DNA of 64,000 bases, taken from assembly GCF_032362555.1 (NCBI RefSeq), contig NC_083505.1, forward strand, positions 8,237,501 through 8,301,500, written 5' to 3'. The stretch comes from Amyelois transitella. Taxonomy: Eukaryota; Arthropoda; Insecta; Lepidoptera; Pyralidae. Under the pieces are notes generated by a model, which saw only the letters and a program-made list of their open reading frames with translations, searched no databases and had not been told where the DNA came from. This document shows positions 49,201-61,400 of this stretch, piece by piece (position 1 is the first letter of the stretch; each line of letters starts with the position of its first letter). The position numbers and the translations under genes were made by a program.

Positions 49201-52200
49201 TAATTAGTAAACCAAAACGCTTGTCTTTTATGTTACTATGACAGTTTTATCTTTTCTTTTTGAAAAACATAATAGCGGAAACGGGAAAGTTTTTGATGTT
49301 TCCGTTCGTTTAACACTATAAAACCGGAAAAGTACCTATTTATCTTCGACGACAGTCTATTTAATAATTAAAGTGTGGAAATGTTACCTTCTTACTGTAT
49401 ATTCTTTAAGATTTCCTCTTGAGCTTGATTCGCAGTGCAAGTATTGTTGTTTTAATAGTTATTGATAGAGTCTGAGCTGAGAAACTGCGAGAAAATGTAT
49501 ACAAAAAAAGAGAAAGTGGGCCTCGTCGCAGCGAAACAACAGCCAGCATTCATTACCACGCCATTATCAAGGTTTTCTCAAGGGATTTACACAAAACAAT
49601 ATTTAGTAAATGGATTTTTATATGCATTCAGGGTCAGATTTTTAAGCTTAGATTTTTCGTAGAGATACTATATTTTTAAGATATCTTATCTATTTTTGTT
49701 ATTAGTTAAAGAACAATTTGACCCTCCGTACCAAATAATGATTTTACTATGCATCAATAATAGGTGCCAAATAAATATGATTTTGTATTTTGAAGTTGAT
49801 CATTACCAAGATGTTGAGACTTCTCATCTTGACATTAAAGAGATAATAATAAAATATTTTTTCAAATATAACTTTGCATCAAATGCCAAATGCATAATAC
49901 GCATTACATAAGTTAAGATTCCAAAGAATTTTGCCACAATGGGTGTGATTTGAAATGACCTGTATTACTTGTGTGTAAGATAGATTTTATCTTGACAGTG
50001 GTTTCTTTGTTTCGAGGCCGCCCGCGACTTATTGACCACCACGCTTCAGGAGGTTTCTGGCACGCCGCTTTGTTACAATTTGTATATTTTACAACTTCAT
50101 TTGCTTAGAAATTACACGTTTGTATTATTGCTAAGGTCATCCCTTCCTAATAAAACAAGTATTTATTTAATACAGTAATAACAATCATATGAAAAAAAAA
50201 ATCAAACCTTTTTCAGTGAATAACAAAGATATTTTTATAGCAAGAGTACAAAATAGGGACCTATATAATAAACTAACGCTAAATAAATCTAGTTATTAAT
50301 TAATTGAAACGCGTTTTACCAGTTCATGTCTAGTTTATCAATTAAATTGCATTAGTTCTATATGGATTTATTTTTGTTAATGAGCTAAGACTAATTGTTA
50401 ATTTTATTGCTTTTTTCATATTTAGCAACTGCTTGCAATGACTTGACTAAAATGGATAGATAGAGCGGCACACAAAAATAGAAAGCAAAATATTTTTTGT
50501 CTGTATGATCACGGTAAGTATTCTCCGAAAGTACCGAATAGGTTTATCTAAAAAATTCACCGAACGTTTTGTTTTAAGATCAGCAAAAAAAAAAATTAAG
50601 TTTATTTGTGTTTGATCAAAACGGTCCATGAAATTCGTACAAGGACACAGGTTACTTTACAAGCGGAAAGCGGCGGAATCGCGAATGATAGCTAGTTAAA
50701 ATGTACAGCATTATATGGAACAAAAGTATGATAAAGACAATATCTAAGAGTCGTGAGGCAGTTCGCGAATTGTTACTTAAGTTCAGTTTCTTAATATCGA
50801 CCAGCTGTATGAATAGTGCGATGTAAGTCAGTGTTGCGTAGTGTTTGGGGGAAGGGGTACGGAACTGGTGGGGGGAGAGGGGAGCTGACGGCCGTCAACA
50901 GTGAAAGTAAGCCTGCACTGGCCATCGGCAGCAACTAGTTTAGTGGTTATAAAGACTTGATGAATAAGAGAGAATTCCTGACGAATTACCTATACTTAGT
51001 TACAATCAATAACAGGAGCTTTTGAGTCAATATTAGGTATAGCTCAATAAGATATGTATGATATATACGAAAGATAGCCTGCAATTAAAATCAATCTGGT
51101 TTCGCGATGATAGAACAAAATGATTTTGAATAGATATAGAAGTAACCGTAAGTATCTTATACAAGGATTGATTGATTTATATATCAAAGCACAGCCCAAA
51201 CTTGAGTCTGGAGACCGCTGGTCTAAGAAAATATGATAATATTATGCGTAACTAATCACGACTTACAGTTCTTACATAAGAAAGCGGTTTATCCTGAAAT
51301 TTCAATCTGTATTACATTTTTAAATATTGTGTAAGAGATCAATAAAAACTTGTTGGACAATTATTGTCCACATTACAATCATCACTTTTATTACGCACAA
51401 CGTAAAACTGGTCGCTTAACGAGTATTTTAATTTAATTTAAAAACATATACACTACATAAGTCTCCAAATATTAGACAAAAAAGAGTTAAGTTAGAAAAA
51501 GAATTGTTCATCACAAATACATTGTAAATTTATGAATCTTTTCACATATTCGTTTGATTAAAAAAATTGTGACTTAAGTATAGAAGTAGCCTATGAAAAA
51601 AATGTTTTAAGGCGAGGCGTATAACCCGAGCTGGCGCAGGCGCAAGTCGCTGACCTTCGGCCGCCGCTCTGCACGCACCGCAACTTTTAACAAGAACAAA
51701 ATATTCGATACAATATTAAAATATCAACTTCGTTTGGCATTTATTGATATCCGCAAACCTTGTAGCGAGGAAAATAGTATGAAGTCTGACATAAAATATA
51801 CTTTGTCAAGCAGTCAGTGACTTTTAAGTAAGTATTTTGTTCTATAATGGTATGGTACTTAATTTTTAATGATTAAACCAGCATTGTAGGCAGAGATACC
51901 TTAATGTTTTCAAACATCACAGCTTTGGAAGTTAATTATGATTGATTTGTTTTGTCTTAATCATGTAATAATATTCCATATCCATAGATTTATGGATCTA
52001 CTCGTACCCATTAATTTTTTCAAATCTTTGTTTAAAATAAATCATGCAAATGCTTCCATGAATCCAGCGGGATGAATGACCTGCAAGGTCGAAGCTTGCT
52101 TGAGGAATTTACTTTGTGATTGTGATTCATGTGAACGGAACTTGGTTGCAAAGAAAGTAAATGCTTGGTCCACAATTTTGCGATATACATTATATAAACA

Positions 52201-52438
52201 ACTATTTAGTTAAAACGTTTTCAAGAAAATGTAAAAGAGAATTTCAATCTACGTTGAGAGCCAGCTAGCAAAATATATTTTTAGTAAACCATTAAAACGG
52301 GATCTGTAAATGTGCTTGTTGAAACCGATAGATATTTTAAGAGTTCATTATATTCCTATTTCGTTCTCTTCACACCTTCCTCTATTGATCAAATAGGTAT
52401 TTCATATTATGTATTGTTTCTTTTGAGGTTGATCCAAG
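46219..52438 (+). other. CHS-A 5' leader region (introns and candidate extra promoters)
   Basis: There is no coding exon. It holds a common repeat (46776-47045), family-B pieces (47220-47330, 47640-47850), a TATA-type promoter candidate (48907) and two candidate leader exons with good donors: one ending at 50906 (before GTAAGC, with a TCAGTG initiator-like start near 50829) and one ending at 51827 (before GTAAGT). A GC-rich patch lies at 51605-51680. Several open frames here are short and unconvincing. Confidence 0.45.
48907..48914 (+). promoter_or_regulatory. Canonical TATA box, candidate internal CHS-A promoter
   Basis: TATAAAAG, followed 30-45 bp downstream by a C-rich stretch with a TCACT initiator-like string (48948). 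This is the best core promoter in the 7-kb leader region. Confidence 0.4.
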
Positions 52439-55400
52439 ATGGCGGCGTCGGGAGGGAAGCGCCGTGACGACGGCAGCGATAATTCAGACGACGAGCTCAC
52501 ACCACTGGCCAACGAGATTTACGGCGGCAGGTGAGTTCATGCATCTTCTTGATAGGTTAGAAGGTGCAACTGGCAAAACGCAAAACGCTATCTTCAATCA
52601 CATTAGTCCTGCCAGCGATTTCGGCCACTTTTTATATATATATTAAGATTTATATCTTAACTTCTTATGTTATTCCAATTTCTAATCTTTATTATTACTG
52701 CAACTATACAATACTAATATAACTGCAACATTTTATGAAAATCCTTTAAATAGTACTTTTTGAGTAAAAGAGTAACACACACAAACAGACATCCTTACAT
52801 TCTAACACATTTAAAATATTAGTAGGATACATTTCGCATATTACGGCAGTTCTAGCTTTTCCCAAGAATAGCAAGAAAATCAATTAGTATTTCTATGAAA
52901 TCTTTGTCATTATGGATTCATCATCTGTACCTATGACAAATATCAGCGAAATTCATTCAGTCCGCCAATCGCGAAATATAAGGTTAATACAATAAAGCAG
53001 TTAAACTGTGCATTATTATAAGTCAGTCACTTAATTTGTCCTTTTGTGTAGTTTAAACTAATCATGAATAAGGTAGATTAGTAACTACCAAAACGGTAGT
53101 TTTCTAACTTCATGCCAACGAAAACTTTCTAATACTGTTTAATCAGTGATATCTCATTAACATCTAAATCAATATTTATACAAGCTAGTCAGATTTTACT
53201 TAAAGTCGCGTGATGTTTCCTAATTGCTATTCTAAACCGATGTTCTTAGTCACCAGTTTTAGCGTTGGAGAATACAGTTTTGATTACGTGGAGATGCCAC
53301 GAGTCGACCTCAGAAACTGGATGTGGCATATGACATCATAACGCGTCATCACATTTTGGCTACACGCTATTTTTAATACACGTCATATGATAGTTGGTCA
53401 GGTCATTTTTACGAAAACTCTTTTAGAAAAGAGATTACTCAATTTTTGTTTTGTCTTTTTAACGATTTTGCAATGAAACTGAAATTACATAATTTTACAT
53501 ACAATCATTATTTTTGTTAAGATGAAATAATAAATCACAATTTTGCCGTGACATGATTGCCAAATGACAATTTGCGACTTCTGACCGGTTTTCTCAGGTA
53601 ATAAGATACAAGAAATTGGACCTACTCATACGGAATCTTGTAAATTATTTATTAATTTATTCACTATTTTTCCATAAAATGAACGATGACTAGAATTTAA
53701 TGGTTCTAGCTGAACTATGGCAAACATAAGATTTCAATATACTATTATGAAATAGTTAATTGTGTCATTATATGCGTGTACGCATAGCAATGTTGTTAAT
53801 CTGCTCTAGTAAGGAACATGACGCATTATTTTCCCATCAGACCACGCAATAGTGCGTTGTTCTGTTCTTGAGCAATCCAACAATACCACATAACAACACT
53901 GCATCAGTTCCGCTTCTACGGAGACTCTCACTCACGACCAAGATGTGAAAATCACTGCGATGAATCTCAGATTTGCTCTAACAGAGTTGAACAAAACCAT
54001 TTCTTTTATCGTAGTTCGTATCTAATTGGTTCTGCGGTTAAACACCATGTACTTTTATGTATGAAATCATTATGTGAATTGATAATTATATTAAGGAAAT
54101 TTCTGCTTTCCTCTTCCTTAGTCTTCTCGAACATATTCCTTAAATTATGCTTATACTTTAATATCTGCCTATCCCTCCGGGAAGAAGAGTTGTTGTACTG
54201 AAAGGAAACTCTTCTCTGTTTCAATAATCCCAAAAACCAACTTGAACAATTGTAGTCAAAAACATATTAAATAAAGTACTCTGTGCTGTAAAATGCACTT
54301 GGCTTTTGCATGCAGATCACAAAAGGCATCTGTAAACCAGTTCTAGCCAAGACCTAGACTTCACAAAATAAATGAAAAGGAGCGGCGTCGTACTTCGCTT
54401 TGTTAGAGGTCGGTTCACATTTGCCGATCGGTCACACTGTCTACAAAATAAAGTCAGAGTAGAAGTATTTACATTATAATAATACAATAGTAAGAGGCAT
54501 ACGTAACATTGTTAAAAAATCGCATAACTATAGCATATTCTTCTTAAAAATCTCCATTTTCACATACTGTAATAAAACGTAGTTAAAAGGTGATGATGTA
54601 AATAAATAAAAGTACCAACTCACGTTCGTAGTGTCATAGGTATTGTTAGGATTGGAAATAAAGAAATTATTGCGTTGAGTGTTCTATACTTTTGTTATTC
54701 TGTATAGTGTGTCCGGAACCCACTCAAATGCCAAGGTTGACAACTCTGACGACACAACTTTCGATCAATCGACTGCGCCACATTTTTGCGCCCCACTTGC
54801 GCTACGGCCTTAGATCAAGCGCCTAGACTTTATCCATTTGTAAGAATTGAAAACGCATTTTCTATATACCACCACCAATTTACACACGCGACTTCGATCG
54901 TGTGTAAATTGAAGCCGATGAATAAACTGTATCATACTATCATACCTACTCACAATTTTTTTTTACTTTGAGTTTATTAACATCTTTCGCATTTAAGTTC
55001 GTATAAACCGGTAAATAATAAATAAATACGGGACAAATTACATAAATTGAGTTAGCCTCGAAGTAAGTTTGAAACTTGTGTTACGAGATACTCACTCAAC
55101 GATACTATATTTTATAATAAATACTTAGATAGAAAAACATCCAAGACCCAGATCAATCACAGAAAGTTCGTTTCTCGTCATGCCCTGACCAGGATTCGAA
55201 CCCGGGACCTCCGGTGTCACAGACAAGCGTATTACCGCTGCGCCACAAAGGCCGTCAAATATATATAGGTATGTAGGTAAGGAGAATTTTAGAAATACTC
55301 AGAGCCAGGTCCCGGCAAAAGCTAGTTCAAAACACATAGAAAAACATTACACTTTTAAGAAAGACATTACAATTTTAGTAGTTAAAATCCTATATACTTA

Positions 55401-58400
55401 TAACTGTGGTGCAGCATGGGACGAGTGGGGTCAGGCGTGCTCGGAATACGGGATGAGGACGAGCCGCCACGCTCAACCGCAATCGCTACCAACATCTTGT
55501 ACCAGCGTGACCGCAACTTTGTTCACGTGTGGTGATTTGAAATGAGAAAACGTAAATTAATGCTTTGTGCCTGTATGCACAAATTCACGGCACCAATCTA
55601 CGTAGAGCTGTGCATGTCAGCAATGAATTCTCTATTCCTATATAAATCCTATGGCAAAAGTGAATGAATTCTCTATTCCTATATAAATCCTATGGCAAAA
55701 GTGGTCAAAAATACGCACCCTGGGCTCTCTCCGGAGAGGTGAGGATGTAACCGGGACCAACGCCAGAAACCAGAAGAGAAATAGATTTAATCCGGTGCTT
55801 TGTTACCGTGAATAAAAAAAATTAAATAAAATCACATTAACTATGCATATTTGCACGTACGAGTGTTTGTATGAATATAAAACACATATGTATATCGTAT
55901 CAGAATATTTACCGACGCGTTGATGTCTTTTACAAGAACAAAGTTTACATTCTTTTTCATAACAGTATGCCACTCTTTTCGCTTTGGCCATTCGTTTTTG
56001 AATGGTTAACTGTTAAAACAACTAAAAATAATATGACACTAGAGAATTAAAATTAAATAAAGGTACGTTAAACTTGTAAGTGATGTAATAATGTAAAACA
56101 TGGGAATAAAACAATGAGCTATAGGTAAGAATTAAAACCATGCAGACAGTTTTAAGGTTTTACGTTCGTCGCCAGGTCGTTGACCCGGGCTGCGTTGGAC
56201 ATTCGATATATGGGCATGTATCTGAAGGCATCATTTAGCATAACAAACATCACCTTCCGAATCGAACAATTTTATTATTGACCTCAACGCAAAATATTAC
56301 GTGACACTGTCATGAAGGAAAATTTCATTTTGATTTATCCATGTATATAACGTCTCTATCCCTTACGAGGTAGATAGAGTTAAGTCAGCCTTCTTTAGAT
56401 ACATACATATGGTCACGTCTTTATCCCTTGTTGGGTAGACAGAGCTAACAGTCTTGAAAAGACTGATAGGCTACGCTCAGCTATTTGGCTTTATGATAGA
56501 ATTGAGATTAAATAGTGGAATCTTTAGATTGTTTTTTATTGTTTATTGGTGCGCTGTATATTATGCATCAGGAGACTTTTTATTATAAAAAAAATATATA
56601 TTAAGGAATCTGACCTATGAGGTACAGCTATATTCAACTTTTAAGAATTTCAATAATATTCATAGCTTCAAAAAGTCAAGGCGAAAAAGTGCTTCATGTA
56701 TTTGGAATGCATTTCGCATGAAGTGTAAATGAACATGATTTGACACACGACACGAGTTAGCTTCGACGTGAGCCATCAGATGAAGACTTTCGTAAGTTTT
56801 CGTGCGCTCGAACGACATTGACTGATCTATTGTTAGAAACGTGGGGCGCCGAGCGATAGACTATCGTGATATTACTGACTTATCTTGATATCAAGGGTAA
56901 AACATATAAGCAATCATAAAATATAGTAATTATACAAACGTATATAGGTATATAATAAGTTTGAAAACTATTAAAATTGTTTAAAAAAATAAATAATAGC
57001 TCCATATATCTAGGGTTATTTCACAAATATTTATTCACCTGTCAATATATCAGTAGCGAATACATTCAGCTTTTTATGTATGCTTGCGTGTATTGTCAAT
57101 AGTATATAATAAATATTAAAATTAAAGAATGTTTATCAAATTTCTGAAGCAATTAATGTAGAGGCATTGTTAAAAGTAAGCCATATACATATTTTTCTAA
57201 ATCCAATGCTGTATTGTAATTTGTTATATTTCTTTTTATGTATTGCAATAAAGAGTTCACAAACAAAAAAACAGAGTAGTACCTATGTATATGTTCACTT
57301 GTTTATTACATTTACTAGCATTGTTCAATTATTGTGACCACAATCTACAATGCACTTATGTCTGTTGAAATATTTCAAGACAAGAAATTCTTCTTACTAG
57401 CGATATCCGATCAAGATAACATTATGCTGTGGGAGGTGCGTGCACCTTTAAATACATGCTCGTGCCTATAGAGAATGTACAAGTCTAGTCTAGAGGAAGG
57501 CGGCATTGTAGAATTTGTATCGAACGATTTGAATATAATAAAAGTTAATTCCAAATTTTAACAGCATAGCCTTCGCACTGGAGTCGGCTGGAGTTTTGCT
57601 TAATAATGATAACAAGATGTGAAATATATTTTATATAGATAAAACTTAAAAAATCTAGTAATCCGCTCTGTAGTCTGTGAAACGTTTAGCGACTTTAAGA
57701 TGAATCGGTTTTAGTTGTCACTCTCCTCTTAATTTTAACATTCTTTCCCTGCTACTCGTATAAAAGAAATATGTTACGCACATCCCGTATGGAGTCTTTT
57801 CAGATTGCTGTCATCTATTCTGAAGTTTAACATTATAATTTATGACATAAGAAATAGTTAATGAGATACGAATATAATCAGGAAAGTAACTTTCATTAGA
57901 GAAGTCGTGTGGTATCGCCATCACATAGCAATTAGAACGCCGGGCGATATAATTTCACATGCTTACTGCTGCAGAACGAAGAACTCGGAGTCGCCGCCCG
58001 GTGCATGTGCTCATAGGATCTTTTGTTGAGACTGGCCAATCTTTTAATTCTTTAAATAATGCTTAATCTCAATATGATAATTTTGCAACAAAGTTTAAAA
58101 AGCACTTTATCTGTATGACTGTATTTTTATTGATCCTTGATAAAAGCCATTGTAGATTTTCCACTTATTTTCTGACCGCAGCGACTGATTTGAATTCAGG
58201 TGTAAAAGTTAGTCACCTTTTAGTTGATTGATCCTTTAACGTTTATATTTGAACTTGGTTCACTATGATGTTGAAACTGCGATAAGAATTTAAGTAGATT
58301 AAAAAGAATAAGTACTTATTGTTTTAAAATAGTCTATCAAATCAATACAATATTATAATGCGACAAACAGAAAGAAAACATTTTCCCACATAATTAATAT

Positions 58401-61400
58401 TCACGTTCAGTCTTTTGAAAACAATGACGAATCGGCGTCCATTGGACACGCGTGCCGCCCCGGCAGTCGTTATTGCGATCGCACCGTTTGCTGTCCTCAT
58501 AACAACACGAGTTATTGAACAATACTTGCCCAAGCAGGACATGCGAGTACAGACACCATCGTCCTGACAAACTTTCCCTTACTTTTCCAGTAAAATTACA
58601 GTGATGAGTGCAATATCATAAGTGTAGTACAAAAACAAGGATATGAGTGAACACGACAGAAGAAGCTATTATGAAAAAGATCCAGGCGATGAAAATTTGT
58701 ACGGGGCGAACAATAATTCCTTATATAGTAATGGAACATTACATTATTGCAGCATTTACAGGTAAAAGGAAGGCGGTTCCTGTCATTAGGCCAATTAATA
58801 TTGTTGCACTTCCCTATAAATCACAATCGCAAATGTTCAAATATTGCAAATCGTTCTTCTTACGCACTACTGAATCTAGATGCATGATAAATGCCAATAA
58901 ATTTTGCTGAAAAGAACAACTGTAAACTGATTTCTGGGCGCACTTACTCTTTCATTAATCAAAATAATTATGTATTACAAAATAAATTTTAATATTCATT
59001 AAATGTATTTCAAAATTCTTAAAGAATAAAATTTTATTAATTCAAGGGACCTAATGCACATGCAATCATGTGAAAATGAATACGAGAAATATCAAAAAAC
59101 CGTTTCCTATAATTTTACTTATCGTAATTTTTTTCAGGAACCAATTAACTTAAATGAAACTTAATTGCTTCCCCCTATAGTACCTATGTAACATAGCATA
59201 CTTGCCTTTTTATTATATTAAAACTAGTATTATAAACCTGTAACTATTTGAATCTCAATGTCTGAACGTGGGCTTTAAGTCTTTTTAAGAATGTTGGCTC
59301 AGTCTGCCCCGTAAGGGATATACTCGTACTTACACACAATTAACATCAGCCACTCCCGTTTTCTTACTTTGACCACATTTACATATAGTCACGTCGACTA
59401 TATGTAAATGTGGTCAAAGTAAGAAAACGGGAGTGGCTGATGTTAATTGTGTGGAAACTATGCAGTTTGACCGTCGTACTGTCTAATTGGGTTACCGCTG
59501 TACCACCGTAACTTACGTAAACCCCTGTCACAACTGTGGTACGCGAACCCAGTGCGATTGTGGCGAAACAATTCAATTCCTTTTTGGTGTGAATGATTTA
59601 TGAGCTTAATTTAGCGCCTCCTTATTAAGAGAATGAGCGCGTAAAACTGTGTTCTTAATTCCGTTAATTTACTTGTTCATTGTATCACATTTACTTCTTG
59701 CTATTATATACCTAGAGGAGAAAATTTTATTTTAACATTTTCATGTTCAAGACGATCATTTAATAGGTTTTTTTTATAAAGTACCAAAATCATAATACTT
59801 GAAAGGTTTTTTATCCATAACCCACTCTGTCGGATGCGTACATTTCATAGGTTGGTGTTAAGGTCTCAAAGTCTCAAATATAAGTATAATATATTAATTA
59901 TAAACAGTAATTGCATTTTAAACCAGCATTCATTTCCTATGTAATATGCACTGTACCTTTACCTTTAAATCTGATAAGATATTAACAAAAGTTGGGACTA
60001 TGCGAGACATCGGAGGTACCTATACTGAGCTACGTCGTCGCTCGGAAGGAAGACTACCGTACATGACATGACGTGACAATGTACGAGATTTCTCTCGCTG
60101 ATCGGCACCGTGTGAAAGTTGTTTTTTTTTTAGTATTTATTAGAGCTCATGGCTGTGAAATGTACTGATTCCATATTTTTAAATTATTTTGGGAGAGTTC
60201 AGCTTTTGTTGCATCGATGTCTACACAAAATACCTCATCTTTAGTTCTAGAAAAGACATAGGAATACTTATCAAAATTTGAAGAGCAAAACTCATAGGTT
60301 TTTGCTTTTCGTCAAATCGTCATATTAATTAACACCTTTACTAAAGAAATAAATATATACGGGACAAATTACACTGATTGAGTTAGCCTCGAAGTAAGTT
60401 CGAAACTTGTGTTATGACATACTAACTCAACGATACTATATTTTATAATAAATACTTATATAGATTAACATCCAAGACCCAGGCCAATCAGAAAAAGTTC
60501 ATTTCTCATCATGCCCTGGCCGGTATTCGAACCCGGGACCTCCGGTGTCACAGACAAGCGTACTGCCGCTGCGCCACAGAGGCCGTTTTACTACAATCAT
60601 ATAACACGTTAGTCTTTATCTTCTTCACGGTAAATAACTACGGCATTTAGTTTCACGTCATAAACTTTTACTTAACTCTGGTTTATTTCTCTTTCCAGCC
60701 AAAGAACCGTCCAAGAAACAAAAGGATGGGACGTGTTCCGGGAGTTTCCGCCGAAGCAGGACAGTGGGTCGATGGAGAGCCAGAAGTGCTTGGAGTTCAC
60801 AGTGCGCCTGCTGAAGGTGTTGGCCTATATCGTAGTGTTCGTAGTGGTGCTCGGCTCTGGAGTTATTGCCAAGGGCACAGTACTATTTATGACCTCGCAG
60901 CTGAAGAAAGATAAGCGGTTATCGTTTTGTAATAGGAATTTAGGTAAGTTTGTAATAAGATTCTGCAATATATTCTCAGCAGGTTATATTGAAACGTATA
61001 TATACCATCTCTTAAAATACCCCCTTAATCCAAACGTGGCATCCTTTTCTTTCTATAGCTTGCTGTATAATATGTCGCAAGCACAAGTTATTATTTTAAA
61101 CTGACTAGAAATATGATATGACATATTTCAAAATAATCCTCTTGAAAAAAAAAATAACTAAACAATTTATTTTTCAGGTAGGGATAAACAATTTTTAGTC
61201 ACTTTGCCAGACGAAGAGCGGGTAGCCTGGATGTGGGCTCTTCTTGCGGCCTTTGCGATACCTGAGATAGGAACGCTCATACGATCAGTCAGGATATGTT
61301 TCTTCAAGTCTTCGAAACGGCCTACGAGCGCCCAGTTTATTGTGGTGAGTAGAAAACAATAGTTTTCAATACCAGCAGATTATCCAACCGCGAAATGATG

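Noticed and set aside
49462-49911. Two short open frames of 66 and 71 codons in the CHS-A leader region
   Set aside because: No family resemblance, AT-driven composition and no splice context; chance frames.
58342-58542. Minus-strand 66-codon frame just upstream of exon 2b
   Set aside because: Lies opposite the likely 2b promoter and leader, has no recognisable domain and low-complexity composition.
59470-59580. Further tRNA-like element (A-box-like and B-box-like strings)
   Set aside because: The two box-like strings are in the wrong order for either strand.
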